Below, piece by piece: positions 39,001 through 49,032 of a stretch of 64,000 nucleotides of DNA. Source of the stretch: Sipunculus nudus (lineage: Eukaryota > Annelida > Sipuncula > Golfingiida > Sipunculidae); the NCBI GenBank assembly GCA_026874595.1, contig CM049317.1:29940901-30004900 (forward strand), given 5' to 3'. Numbering within the stretch: the stretch's first letter is position 1; each line of letters starts with the position of its first letter. The notes beneath the pieces are model-generated. The model did not search any database and had not been told where the DNA came from. It was given only the letters and a program-made list of their open reading frames with translations. Position numbers and translations under genes: made by a program.

Positions 39001-42000
39001 TGATATTATCCCAAGGCAAATGAACAGATGGACGCTGTGCAAAAATGGTTGCAGGTGGTGCCACCAGTTTTGCCTGTGATGAAGAGCTATGAGAGATCTT
39101 TACACCTGCAAAATTTTGACCCAATCTGTCAAACGGTTCCCGAGATATGAGCTTGGATGTCTGCAGAGTAAACCTGAATGTAGGTGGCGCCACCTGTCAT
39201 AAAATTGAGAAACCTGTCCAGGATGTATAAACCTGCAAAATTTAAGGTGGATAAGTCAAACCACTGCTGAGATATGAGTGATTTTATCCCAAGGCAGATG
39301 AACAGATGGGTGCTGTGTATTAATGGTTGCAGGTGGTGCCACCAGTTGTGACTATGATGAAGAGCTATGTGAGATCTATACACATGCAAAATTTTGGCCC
39401 AATCGGTCAAACAGTTCCCGAGATATGAGCTTGGATGTCTGCAGAGTAAACATTAATATAGGTGGCGCCACCTGTCATAAATCGAAGGCTGTCCAGGATG
39501 TATTAACCTGCAAAATTTCAGGTGGATAAGTAAACCACTGCTGACATATGAGTGATTTTATCCTAAGGCACATGAACAGATGGACGCTGTGCAAAAGTGG
39601 TTGCAGGTGGCCCCACCAGTTTTGCCTATGATGAAGAGCTATGTGAGATCTATACACATGCAAAATATTGGCCCAATCGGTCAAACGGTTCCTGAGATAT
39701 GAGCTTGGATGTCTGCAGAGTAAACGTGAATGTAGGTGGTGCCACCTGTCATAAAATCGAGAAAGCTGTCCAAGATGTATTAACCTGCAAAATATAAGGT
39801 AATTTGGTGAAACCCCTGCTGAGATATGAGTGAAATTATCCCAAGGCAGATGAACAGATGGACACTGTGCAAAAATATTTGCAGGTGGCGCCACCATTTT
39901 TAGTGTATGTTATAAAGCTATCAAAGGGCTATATTTGTGTAAAAAAATTTTTCCTGATTGGTCAAACGGTTCCAGAGATATAAGCATTAATGTCTGCAGC
40001 GTGAACGTGAATGTAGGTGGCGCCACCTGTCATAGAATGAAGAAAGCTATCCAGGATGTATAGGCATGCCGAATTACAGGTAATTTGGTCAAACCACTGC
40101 TGAGATATGAGTGATATTATCCCAAGGCAGATGAACAGATGGACGCTGTGCAAAAATATTTGCAGGTGGTGCCACCATTTTTAGTGTATGTTATAAAGCT
40201 ATCAAAGGGCTACATTTGTGTAAAAAAATTTTTCCTTATTGGTCAAACGGTTCCAGAGATATAAGCATTAATGTCTGCAGTGTGAACGTGAATGTAGGTG
40301 GCGCCACCTGTCATAAAATCAGGAAAGCTATCCAGGATGTATAGGCATGCCGAATTACAGGTAATTTGGTCAAACCACTGCTGAGATATGAGTGATATTA
40401 TCCCAAGGCAGATGAACAGATGGACGCTGTGCAAAAGTATTTGCAGGTGGCGATACCATTTTTAGCGTATGTTATAAAGCTATCAAAGGGCTATATTTGT
40501 GCAAATTTTTTAGCCTGATTGGTCAAACGGTTCCTGACATATGCGGGTTTATGTGTGGAAACAGACGCACAAATGGATGCTGGGCAGCAAGGAAATGTCA
40601 GAGGTCAACCAAAAAAGAGGGCGCAGCAATTCACATGTGACCTGATGATAAACCCAATTCGCTTAAAATGCAAACCAAGTTTTTTCAAACAGTTGAAAGA
40701 TATAGTTCCAATAATCTGGGAATTCTGCATCTAAACATTGTGTCTAGACGCTGTATTTCGACGTCTAGACACATTGTCTAGACACCCCCCCCCCCCAGGC
40801 CAGTTGCCATGGTGATGTCTGGACCCCACCTGTTTGTAGTGAGTGACCTTTTGACTTGGCTGCTGAAACTCAGAATGTTGTCAAACTGTTTTCAAATACA
40901 GAAAGCCTTTTTCAATTGGCTACAATAATTTTTTAAAACTGTATTTATCTATTCTTATGAAATTGGCAGAACCCTACCATAGAATGATTCTTGTAAAGTT
41001 TAAACCAATCAGCTTAACAGTTTCATCATAAATCAGTGTATAAGCTAGAAGAGTTTAAAATTACATTTTCGCTTGTAAAAAACACATCAATGTAGGTGGC
41101 GCCACCAATACCTCAAAACAGATATGACATAAATGACAAACATTGGTACAAAATTTGGTGTTTATAGCTCTAGCTATTTCTGGGATTTTAATTTTAGTGT
41201 GCTTTTTTGGACAGATGACTAAGTTCAACCTCCTGTAACTCGGCCAAAAATCTCCGAACTGGAACCATTCAAACAAACTTGAGAGAGATTGTTCCAGGGA
41301 TCTATTCTGTGAAATATTAGACAATTTGGCTGGACAGTTTTAGAGAAGAAGATTTTTAAAGGTTTTTAAGCTTTTTCTCTATAAAATCTGAATTAATGCA
41401 GATACCCAATAATAAGGTCCAGGGCACCAAGTTTCACATGTGACTAATTCTTACATGTAATTTCGAGCTGCTAGCTCCGACAGTTTCTGACTTACAGCCA
41501 TGGACAGCGGAAAGCCAGCCCTGGACGGCAGACGGCTGACGGACGATGCTGCGCCATTGCATAAGCTCACAGGGTCGCTAAAAAATACAGCTGTCTACAA
41601 CCTATGGCAGACGCCATGTCACTTGGCCACAAGATTCAGAAGAACCAGAGGGTTGCAAAATATAAATATTGGTTTTTGTTATGAGGTTTTACATCTTATT
41701 AATATAAGCTTTAATGTCAGACTGTGTGATAATATTTGAGTTTAGGAGAATAATAGCCAAATTTAAATGGGCACCCTTTTGTGGAACAGACTATACTAAA
41801 ATTCTCGTCTCTTTGTCCCAGAAAACCCGTAGAAATGGGCAATGACAGTGGGCCATTTTTGCTATCAGCGTCAATCAGATGCCCTAACTTACAGAATGAA
41901 CACCAATCTGGCCCTTCAACTTGCACACAATTGAATTCCCAGCAGCACAACATCACAGGTCTGTCACACAACATCACACCTAGCCGTGACAACCTATCTC

Positions 42001-44413
42001 ATTAGGCAAACAGATAACTGGGCTGGTAAGTCTGCTAGAGTCGTGAAACAAGTATTATCGAGGAATGTTTCGCAGTGGTCTTGCATCAGGTTGCATTAAT
42101 ATTGTGGTAAATGGCCCATAATCTCAATATTATGGTAAGAATAATGAATTAACACAACAGTACACATGTGAGCTCACAACCCGAACTGAAACACTGTCTC
42201 CATGAACACGATTCCCATGCTACACACGTATATCACACTGGTCAGCCATAAGGAATTGTTACCGGCACCTTACTTGCAGTACTTGTTTGGCGCATTATAT
42301 GGCGCTTTTGCACATGCTCGGAATTTAAATTTCTTGTTTACTGCTCGAAAGATAAGTCAAGATGAACTTGAGCAGTTAAGTTTTTTTAAGTTATATCAAT
42401 ATTTAACTACCGAAACAGGGGTCCAAACTTTTTAAAGTTGAAATAGGCAAAGTTGTGAGAATGATACATTGTTATGACCAAGAGAATTTAGTCAGATGCA
42501 GATACATTGTAATCTATGTTGGCCCTGGTGATAAAAATCAAGTTTTTTTTGTCAGTGTGGCTTCACTGTCTAGTAACTGTCAGGATGTGGTTTCATCTGC
42601 TGTAACCTGTCAGAATGACAGCTGATTATTAAGTATCAGCCCGTTGTTAGACAGTTCTGTGACGGATCGTGTCACTATCTCTGCCTTCACCTTGTGTATT
42701 TGACAGAGTCAGTGGACGACGATACTAACAATGCCATGATTGATCTTGCGCGTATTGTTATTACCCTGGTACTAAAATTAATTTGTCAAATGCACACCGC
42801 TGGCTGAAACAATCACTAGGCCCAGCTCACTCGGACAGGCACCCAACATATAGGGTTAACATTACTCAGAACAAGTGCTGCATCTACAATGTGTATGCAC
42901 TCTGTCTGCTAGTCCATTCCACCACCCCTGTCCACCTGATTTTTCGCGATTATCTACACATAAGATAAACTTGCCAACAAAATTTACACCAATGGCAGAA
43001 AGAGGAAAATTTTTATATTTTATATATTTTATTATGATATAATATTATTCCCTTTACCATTGTTAACTTCCTTGGATATTGATATAAGTAATGTGACGTA
43101 ACAGTCAAGCATGTGCACAAGCAAAATACAAATCTAACTGTAAAAGTGAACACTGATGCCTCTTTAATGCATCATGTCTTTTATGACATCATCACTGTTC
43201 TGTGTCTTGTACATTTCATAGATTGATGGCAAAATTTTGCTGCAGAATAGACTAGTTTCTCATAAAATGTTTTTAAATTGTTTACAGGCTAATGGCATTA
43301 GGTAGGCTGTTATTTACATAACAGTTGATTAAGCATTTTCTTTATTCTGTCCTAGGGGCAAAAAAGTTTTGCCGAACTTTGACTCCCAAATAAATAATTG
43401 CGAAAAAAACAGGTGGACAGGGGTAGTGGAATGGACTAAAGATAAATAGGGGCAGTGGCCTGTAGCTCTGTATATAGTATATAACAGAGCCACAACTGGA
43501 TTGAATTAGGTACAAAATTTGGGTCCTACTAAATACCAGAATACCCCCAAATATCTGGAAACACTGCAGAATGACAGAATAAATGCATAATTTCTTCCAA
43601 TATTTCATAAACAACTGGATTAGTAATGACATTTTGGCCATGTATTAGGGGTTTGTGAAATAGGAAACGTTTTCAATTCCATATATTTTTAAACAATTAA
43701 TAAAATGGGAAAAAAAGACCTTGTTACCATTCGCATTGGGGAGGGAGTTGGACCCTGGAATATTTGACCATTTCTGGACGTGGACAAATTCTGCAACACC
43801 CCATGCCGGGGTTTCAGGTGACCAAAGTGATTAATTGTGATCTTTCATTCTTTTTTTTATATTTTCTATAAAAAATACTCTGTATTAACTCTTATTACTT
43901 GACATTCATATTATTTTAATAGTGTATGGAATATATAACGATTATGAGAGGGTATAAAGCGGTATTCCAGGGTGTTCAGGTATTAGAGTAGGACCGCAAA
44001 ATTCTTTCCTTTCTTCTGGATTTTTTTTCACTTTCTCTCAATTCTCTCACTCATATGCTTTCTTCCTTTGCTATCCTCTTTCTCAGCCCTGCCACAATCC
44101 CACTGCATATCATCCACATCATCCCCCCCCCCCCCCCCCCCCCTTTCACGCACGCACACACGGCGTCCGAGTCAGGCATGATGACACTCGACAGCCTTTA
44201 AGTTCAAGTTCAGGCTGCACTTTCAACATAATACAGTATCTTAAAACTTGACTTTAAAGGGCTGTTCCGTATTTCACTAGCTCCAGGTAGTACCTCTTCC
44301 ATTTTTTTTCCTGCTTTCTTATATATTTCACTCTTATTCTCACCTGAAGTGACGGCTTCTAGTAATTTCTTTTGGTTGTCAGTCATGCCGCTCTCCGCAC
44401 TGGGGGCTGCCAT
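24015..44413 (-). CDS. ANKMY2: Ankyrin repeat and MYND domain-containing protein 2, complete
   Basis: Twelve exons on the minus strand, in transcript order: 44413-44344, 37254-37190, 36188-36050, 34765-34667, 33859-33785, 33043-32958, 32368-32160, 30546-30411, 28974-28843, 26956-26884, 25026-24874, 24088-24015. All phases agree and give 436 residues, close to the roughly 440 of vertebrate ANKMY2. In order: a short N-terminus; ankyrin repeats at about residues 20-150 ([32 protein letters not shown]); a helical middle; a complete MYND zinc finger at about 317-360 (C-x2-C-x8-C-x2-C-x5-C-x3-C-x7-H-x3-C); and a Glu/Lys-rich tail. The whole order and many phrases match vertebrate ANKMY2, which works with FKBP8 and helps bring adenylyl cyclases to cilia, tempering Hedgehog signalling. 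The start ATG has a strong Kozak context (AAGATGG) and an in-frame stop upstream. Introns are rich in repeats. Confidence 0.95.
24874..25026 (-). CDS. ANKMY2: ANKMY2 exon 11 (charged helix)
   Basis: Acceptor ggttccacag and donor AGTG/GTGAGT. It encodes a Glu/Lys-rich segment starting [19 protein letters not shown], likely a single charged helix; phase 1 in and out. Confidence 0.9.
25855..26190. repeat. Dispersed repeat, copy 2
   Basis: Related to 8390-8690 (shared phrases actagaaatctg, aaggaatgcaa, attcatgcacaagtg / atttgtgcataagtg, tccagatca, ctaattg / ttaattg, gttatgttgtgaacg). It lies in an ANKMY2 intron. Confidence 0.5.
26884..26956 (-). CDS. ANKMY2: ANKMY2 exon 10 (second half of MYND finger)
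   Basis: Acceptor attttggtag and donor GCAG/GTGAGT. It encodes [20 protein letters not shown], the last four zinc ligands (Cys, Cys, His, Cys). Confidence 0.95.
27244..27623. repeat. Two tandem copies of a 190-bp repeat
   Basis: 27244-27433 and 27434-27623 both start atttactgcaaagtaattta and run through gctagcgacacctgttggtg to tttcctgaattgta, with only a few differences. A single diverged copy of the core is at about 21841-21950. It lies in the ANKMY2 intron between the two MYND half-exons. Confidence 0.8.
28077..28587 (-). mobile_element. tRNA-derived SINE, copy 2, interrupted by a nested element
   Basis: Minus-strand head gcttctgtggctcaggggta (A-box region near 28564-28585) and B-box-like gagttcaaatcac (28523-28535), body shared with copy 1 at 16611-16957. 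Compared with copy 1, this copy carries a precise insertion of about 160 bases at 28103-28264. Confidence 0.65.
28103..28261 (-). mobile_element. 159-bp tRNA-like element nested in the SINE
   Basis: The ends are inverted (ttgttacg... and ...cgtaaca) and flanked by ATG on both sides. The uninterrupted SINE at 16611 shows the empty site. On the minus strand it contains a perfect B box, ggttcgaaacc-type (28152-28162), and an A-box-like agcggttggtacgctgg (28183-28199), so the core is a tRNA-like Pol III promoter. I did not fold it into a full cloverleaf, so it is called a tRNA-like element, not a tRNA gene. Confidence 0.55.
28640..28817. mobile_element. Worn MITE remnant next to the MYND exon
   Basis: Phrases aataaagtggtcacatt, catggtggtcgtcaaagtg, gaggtggttgctaatccg and gaggtcgttaggc are of the same style as the small TA-flanked MITE at 37636. 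It ends 26 bases before ANKMY2 exon 9. Its ends cannot be set precisely. Confidence 0.35.
28843..28974 (-). CDS. ANKMY2: ANKMY2 exon 9 (first half of MYND finger)
   Basis: Acceptor gacttccag and donor ATG/GTGGGT. It encodes [20 protein letters not shown] and then [18 protein letters not shown], the first four zinc ligands. The intron splits the finger after CKM. Confidence 0.94.
29031..29080. mobile_element. Solo end of the Harbinger-like MITE family
   Basis: taaggcaaaaaaaaataaaa followed by ggtagggttctcaggcac matches the left end of the complete element at 59046-59321. A matching right end could not be found nearby, so this is a partial copy in an ANKMY2 intron. Confidence 0.4.
30411..30546 (-). 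CDS. ANKMY2: ANKMY2 exon 8
   Basis: Acceptor acttgcag/T and donor AATT/GTAAGT. It encodes [20 protein letters not shown], then [20 protein letters not shown], aligned with the vertebrate KFPYCEATLLQQLVRSIAP. Confidence 0.93.
31030..32050. repeat. Composite of dispersed repeats in ANKMY2 intron 7
   Basis: 31030-31255 and 31920-32050 relate to 17220-17640, and 31245-31425 to 9596-9836. In between, 31600-31760 has a short tandem pair: gactgcaagatattcatcag recurs at 31601 and 31679, each followed by a related gatga(t/c)gtcagtcaatg phrase. No coding function. Confidence 0.5.
32160..32368 (-). CDS. ANKMY2: ANKMY2 exon 7 (helical region)
   Basis: Acceptor tctttcag and donor AATT/GTGAGT, phase 0 in and 2 out. 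It encodes [20 protein letters not shown] and then [20 protein letters not shown], aligning with the middle of vertebrate ANKMY2 (ICEKCMKQRDMNEVLAMK). Confidence 0.92.
32958..33043 (-). CDS. ANKMY2: ANKMY2 exon 6
   Basis: Acceptor tcttttgcag and donor AAG/GTAAGT. It encodes [20 protein letters not shown] and MSNLNPVK; the vertebrate protein has LAGPLHKIITTTNLHPVK here. Confidence 0.92.
33635..33780. repeat. 35-bp minisatellite, four identical units plus a partial
   Basis: Units at 33635, 33670, 33705 and 33740 each read gacagcactgcattagtgtg then tattttataatgtta. A 6-base partial (gacagc) at 33775-33780 ends five bases short of the ANKMY2 exon 5 boundary at 33785. The units look identical, so the array is young or homogenised. 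Confidence 0.95.
33785..33859 (-). CDS. ANKMY2: ANKMY2 exon 5
   Basis: It encodes [20 protein letters not shown] and YTKPQ; vertebrate ANKMY2 has GQHDCVTIINNF followed by DYYTKPQG. Phase 1 at both ends. The donor CAAG/GTCAGC is immediately followed in the intron by a 35-bp tandem repeat. Confidence 0.93.
34482..34615. repeat. 134-bp direct repeat, left copy
   Basis: It starts ttggcgagttaagaaaaaag and ends gaccttcaccacaaataa; nearly identical to 35858-35992 (about three differences). It lies on the far side of ANKMY2 exon 4. Confidence 0.9.
34667..34765 (-). CDS. ANKMY2: ANKMY2 exon 4 (ankyrin repeat)
   Basis: It encodes [20 protein letters not shown] and [12 protein letters not shown]. It is 99 bases with phase 1 at both ends, so removing it would keep the frame. 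It lies between two near-identical 134-bp direct repeats (34482-34615 and 35858-35992). Confidence 0.93.
35858..35992. repeat. 135-bp direct repeat, right copy
   Basis: Partner of 34482-34615, the same orientation, 1.38 kb away. The two copies flank exon 4. It may be a short mobile element; the phrase ggggatctacagta is its most distinctive part. Confidence 0.9.
36050..36188 (-). CDS. ANKMY2: ANKMY2 exon 3 (ankyrin repeats)
   Basis: It encodes [20 protein letters not shown] and then [20 protein letters not shown], two classic ankyrin repeat starts. Acceptor tattttag; donor TCAG/GTAAAC; ends in phase 1. Confidence 0.95.
37190..37254 (-). CDS. ANKMY2: ANKMY2 exon 2
   Basis: Acceptor tctttcag and donor GGG/GTATGT. 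It encodes [20 protein letters not shown], the first ankyrin helix pair. It completes a Gly codon from exon 1 across a 7.1-kb intron. Confidence 0.9.
37470..37500. repeat. TA microsatellite
   Basis: An alternating tatata run in ANKMY2 intron 1, just downstream of exon 2 in genomic orientation. No other content. Confidence 0.8.
37636..37722. mobile_element. Tiny TA-flanked MITE (mariner/pogo-like ends)
   Basis: It starts cagtggaaccccacaattac and ends with the inverted ggggttccactg, flanked by TA on each side. An internal second inverted pair (aattacgaccacc / ggtcgtaatt) makes the element almost all stem. It is too small to code. Confidence 0.65.
38330..40560. repeat. Tandem array of ~280-bp dimeric repeat with a 12-bp palindrome
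   Basis: About eight copies of a unit made of two related halves (roughly 148 and 130 bp). Each half contains gtcaaac, then gagatatgag, then the perfect palindrome GGTGGCGCCACC or a one- or two-base variant. Exact palindromes are at 38498, 39183, 39461, 39883, 40016 and 40297; variants include 38349, 38637, 39054, 39331, 39606, 39737 and 40166. Short open frames in both directions recur only because the unit repeats. The array lies in ANKMY2 intron 1. Confidence 0.9.
40561..44343 (-). other. ANKMY2: Rest of ANKMY2 intron 1
   Basis: No gene seen. It contains a lone GGTGGCGCCACC at 41095-41106, a tandem-like gtctagac stretch with a poly-C run near 40742-40797, and a run of about 20 C near 44125-44143. 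ORFs of 60-100 codons here look random. Confidence 0.5.
44344..44413 (-). CDS. ANKMY2: ANKMY2 exon 1
   Basis: ATG at 44413-44411, the first in frame after an upstream TGA. It encodes [20 protein letters not shown]; the donor is TCAG/GTGAGA, phase 1. A second in-frame ATG (MTDNQ) matches the usual vertebrate start better, so translation could also begin there. Confidence 0.88.
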
Positions 44414-44517
44414 CTTGGAACCTTTGTTACTACCCACTCTAACGCCAGAGGGCACTGCTACCGCTCAAGGGGCTGAACAAAGTGACAGTGACACCCGCTC
44501 GCTATCGCCAGCTTCTG

Positions 44518-44525
44518 TGACGTCA
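44518..44525. promoter_or_regulatory. ANKMY2: CRE palindrome in the ANKMY2 promoter
   Basis: TGACGTCA, a perfect cAMP response element, lies 105 bases upstream of the ANKMY2 ATG in a locally CpG-richer stretch (about 44400-44535). Its position suits a promoter element. The transcription start itself is not defined. Confidence 0.5.
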
Positions 44526-44557
44526 TGCTCTGGGCGTTAATTAATGATTACCACTAT

Positions 44558-45060
44558 TGCAGAAAGGCACCTGCTAGGCAAAAGCCAGCCCAGGCCATTT
44601 GCGCCAACATTTTATCTACCAAAAAAAAAAAAACTTTCTGTATACGCCTAATTAGGCCTAGATTTAATCTGACGGAGGCCTTAAAAAGATAGAATTTTAA
44701 ATAAACCTTATAATTACATATTCATTGTTATCAACGCAGTCTTTAGAGTCAGCATATACCTCCTACAAGGGGCCAAATTACCTTGCTGATCTTTATAAAC
44801 TAAAGGTAATCCCTTCGAGCTTTTATAAAAATAGGCCGGAAAACGATGATTAGGCCTATTGCAGAAAGGCACCTGCTAGTCAAAAGCCAGCCCAGCCATT
44901 TGCGCCAACAATTTATCAAACAAAAAAAAGCCAAAAAAAATTGTTTTTCTAATTAGGTTTAAATAATCTGACATATATCCATTCAAAAGATAGAATTTTA
45001 AATAAACCCTATAATTACATATTAAGTGTATAAACGCAGTCTTTGGAGTCAACCTATGCC
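44558..45060. repeat. Two tandem copies of a ~297-bp repeat
   Basis: tgcagaaaggcacctgctag at 44559 recurs at 44857, followed in both by agccagccca, atttgcgccaac, agatagaattttaaataaac, ataattacatatt and cgcagtctt(t/a)ga. The spacer (tttataaactaaaggtaatc) also occurs at about 29848. Confidence 0.75.
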
Positions 45061-47869
45061 TCCTTAAGGGCCCTGGGTTGCTGATATCAGCAGTATATTT
45101 TGAGTCGGTATCAGATATATTAATTTTATTCATTAGGCCTGTATTTAGTTAACACAAGCCTAAATCATAACAAAGAAATAGACGAACTGTATCCATATTG
45201 TATTAATAAAAAAAATTCTTCCCATATGCGTAGCTAAAAATGCTGTTTGCACGATACGATCCCATTTTCTGAAAAAAAAGAAGCTTTGTTATCAGTCTCA
45301 CGGACAGATCGAGTGACATTAAAACGTTTGTACCACAAGTGGTTAAGTATATTTTTAGCACAACTGAAACATATTGGCAACAGGAAGTGCATTTAACTTC
45401 AGTTATTGTATATTGTGGCCAAGGAAGACAGGCCGTATTGCTCATAACCACCATGACAATGATATAAACAACGAGAATGTATTTTGTAGCGGCGACATTG
45501 CTTTAATTGTGTACCGGTACCGTTCACGTTTTATTAGGAATATAAACATTAAACATGTTTTAACTAAAAATTTATGCAATATGCTTACCATATCGAAAAC
45601 TCAGTAAATTTAGTCTTAAAAAATGAGATACCTGGGATAATTATGGGTTTCTCTTTTTTACAGGCACATACCAGGCCGCGTTAAGAGTCTCACCAAAGTA
45701 CACACGTGGTGTGGTGACTATTAAAATGTACTCTCGGATAAATATTTAACATTTTAGTCACCTTGATGGCTATATAGGGGTGAATGCTGTTACACTGAAA
45801 ACGGCAATTCCACTCGGATCAAATCTCGGGACGTCAATCTGGACTGTGCACTAATATTCATCAATATCTTTCAAATGCTTCCTTAAAAAACATTAATTAA
45901 CCTCAGTTTACGCCACAAACGTTGTCCAATCGTTAATACCCTTTTTCTACAGGTAATCGAAGTCAGGCGCTTTTCAAAATTTCAATTATTCATTGAGATT
46001 GTAATAATGGACCGCTATATAAGTTGTCATGGCAACATCATTCACTTCTGTCATATCACATCTCGTTAACTGAAAACCTGCCTCCTTCCATGACAACAAC
46101 AAACAGAAGACAATTCATGCATTAGTTCAACAAAGAGAGGTGGTATAGTTACGATTCTGTTAATATGCATATACATATGGAATCGGATAAACCCGTAAAC
46201 TATGGGCTCTTTATATATATACTTAGTATGTAAAGGCTTGTGCGCGAAACACATGTTTCCATGCAGGTGTGACTGGATGCTTAGTTAGTTGTGGCACAAT
46301 TATATAAATTAGCTTAATAACCGTTAATTATTTTTCACTTCACGACTATTTAAGTATCATTGAAACTACGGTATGGACAATGCTGCAGCTTCACCCACTG
46401 GAAATGTGATGTGCGAAAGCCCCTTTTCAAAACAATGCTAACGATCTAAAAATTTAACTAATGGGAAAAATAGGATATTCCCCCTTGTGACATACTTGGC
46501 ATGGTTCCAGAAAGTTTATAACCCAGAATGGACATTTCTGAAGCATGATTAGATAGGAGTCATATCGTTTATGAAGATTAAGTGCTATCACTGTCAATGT
46601 TGATACAGACAGGTACTCTAGCACACTGTCTAACAAAGGTGCATGAAGCACATACATGTATTCTCAAATGACCATTTTTTACAGACAGACGTCCGCTAAA
46701 CTGATGTGATGTTATACATACAGTTTCTCCGTTTCATATACAGGCGCGGTTGATATGGCTAAAAATGATTCCCAATCAATGAATCAGTTTTACTGTAAGA
46801 TATCCCAGCCAACACTCCGGTAACTGTAGTGGCCTAACCCATTAGCAGTACAATAGCAGTATGCTCTCTCTGATGGAGAGCAAAGCCGATCCTGTTTTTC
46901 GGCTCCCTGCATGGCCCCTTGGTAGACTGTGCGATACCGAGATTAACCTTTTTTTGGTATCCGCAGCAGACATTAGATGAAGATATAGCTCTGCTTATTA
47001 TAAGCTGGCAAATCGGAAAGTCACCATGACGTGCTATGGAACTAAACGTTAAATGACAGAACGTGAAACCTTTTTGGAAGTACCCTCAGCGTTTGTATAG
47101 CTATTTAATTATCACGTTTAGTCCAAGGACTTGCAATATAATACGTTTCTGCTTAACAATAACAGTTATTCCAAATTCGGACAGACCTTTTGCTAATTTT
47201 GCTTAATTAAAACTTTTTCTGTGTTGAACGTTATGTATCTGGGAAAAATCCTCTACTACAATTATGTATATATAGGTGCCGTCACCTAGCGGCATCTTGA
47301 TATCACATATCACGATATCAATTATGCACTTCGCTGTCCTTTCAATATTCGCATGTTCAAAAATTATTAAATTGTATCCTGTCTCGTCAACAGACAACCG
47401 TGAAAAAAAATGTGCTTTTTATAATATAGAGGTAATACATCACACCGTACACTAATTGAACTAGAAAACTGACGGGTCAGGAAGGGCCCCGCAAAATGCC
47501 CATTGACTTCTAGTGCGGACTGAGTGATGCTTGAAAAAATATAACAAAAGACCTGATTACATGCAGGCACGAAAGAAATGACCCAAAACATTATTTCTGA
47601 ACCTAGATGTTAAGGTTTGAATAAAGGATAGTCGTGTATGAAGGTTTAGGAATGGAGCATTCCATGCAAGCAATAGATTCATAATTACATCAGATGTATT
47701 ATTACAGTATTAAAATTTGAAGCCTTTTCAGCAAATAAATCAGTAGGATGGTCCTGTTACTTTGGCCTTCAAAGCTGGCATGTTGAAATAAATATGGTTC
47801 TTCCCGTATTGTTAGGTAATCTCAATGTGAAATATTTTGGATGAAACATATATAATGCCTCCACAGTCT

Positions 47870-48600
47870 TTGTAAAGGTGTTGGCCCAGTGACCTTTACC
47901 TTTGACCTCGTGACCCCGAAATCAAAAGGGTGTTTACAATAGTGGTAGGCCTTTAATAAATCATGTATGAAATCCATATGTATATTCAAACTGGAGATAT
48001 CATCTGGAAACAAATTTGAGGAAAAATGGCTCATGTGACCTTGAACTTTGACCTGGTGACCCCAAAATTAATAGGAATCATACAATATTAGCAGGTGAGC
48101 TGTAAGTACAAGATGGAAAGTAAGGGATGAAAAAATTGGCTTAACATACATCCATAAATCTTTTTAAAGATTTGGGTCTTCTGACCTTGACCTTTGTCCT
48201 CGTGACCCAAAAAAGGGTCTTACATTAGTGGTTGGCCATAATTAAATAAGTCAAGTTTTAAATTCATATGTCAAATCAAACTGGAGTTATCATCCGGAAA
48301 CAAATTTTAGGACAGATGGGTCATTTGATCTTGACCTTTGACCTTGTGATCCGAAAATCGACAGAAATCTCCCCCTGTTAGCAGATGTCCTACATGTGCA
48401 AGATGGAAGGTCTGGCATGAAAAGTTTGGCTTAAGGTGCATCCACAAACTTTAAAGATGTTGGTCCTGTGACCTTGATCTTGACTTCATGGCCCCAAAAT
48501 CTAGAAGGTTCTTGCTTTAGTTGTTGGTCATTTGTTAATCTGTACTGAAGTTATCATCCGGGAAGGGATTTGCGGACAGGCAGACGGATACACGGACGGA
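47870..48600. repeat. Tandem gaccttgacc-type repeat (left copy)
   Basis: Three related units of about 290 bases carry gtgacctttacctttgacct, gaccttgacctttgtcctcg and tcttgacctttgaccttgtg, each with a gttatcatccggaaacaaat-like phrase. It ends in a cacggacggacaggg tail. The right copy has two units (about 54895-55320). Confidence 0.65.
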
Positions 48601-49019
48601 CAGGGTGATAAATATAGGGAACCCACTTATTCGGGCCCTATCGAGGACGGGCTGGCATGTTACCACATGGAACTCTGACGTATGCATTCATTTCCAGCGC
48701 GATGGTAAAGCTGTCTACATAAGTAAAAGTAGCGGTAACACGGCCAGGGCAATAACGATACTTTGTCATACGATTACGATAAGTATCGAGATATTTCTCT
48801 CACGATACGACAAACGGTAGTGATACAAATATATATATAAGGTATATGTAATTTACTGCAATTTAGTTTAAAGCAAATTTTTCAACGGTGTTTTATAAAA
48901 TAAAACTATTTAAACTGTCCTCATCAATATTTTTCTCATTACATCAATAAATTTGAAAACAAGGACAGCCAATCAGCCTCCGTTCACCTCATCACCAAGT
49001 AATTACGTTGGATTGGCGG

Positions 49020-49032
49020 TTTAGATGATGTA
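49020..49032. repeat. Left target site duplication of the retrotransposon
   Basis: TTTAGATGATGTA, repeated at 51463-51475 and present once in the empty site at 55690-55702. Confidence 0.95.

Noticed and set aside
38489-39897. A string of 60-140-codon ORFs with similar translations on both strands.
   Set aside because: They are the tandem array read in different frames; frames are lost between units.
44414-44455. Upstream extension of ANKMY2 exon 1 from a GTG.
   Set aside because: There is no ATG before a TGA stop further up; the ATG at 44413 has a strong Kozak context.
45203-45454. Minus-strand frame repeated at 52204-52497 with nearly the same translation, suggesting a conserved protein.
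   Set aside because: Both copies are parts of the same large DNA duplication, so similarity is by descent. The length changes between copies, there is no known domain, and neighbouring non-coding sequence is equally conserved.
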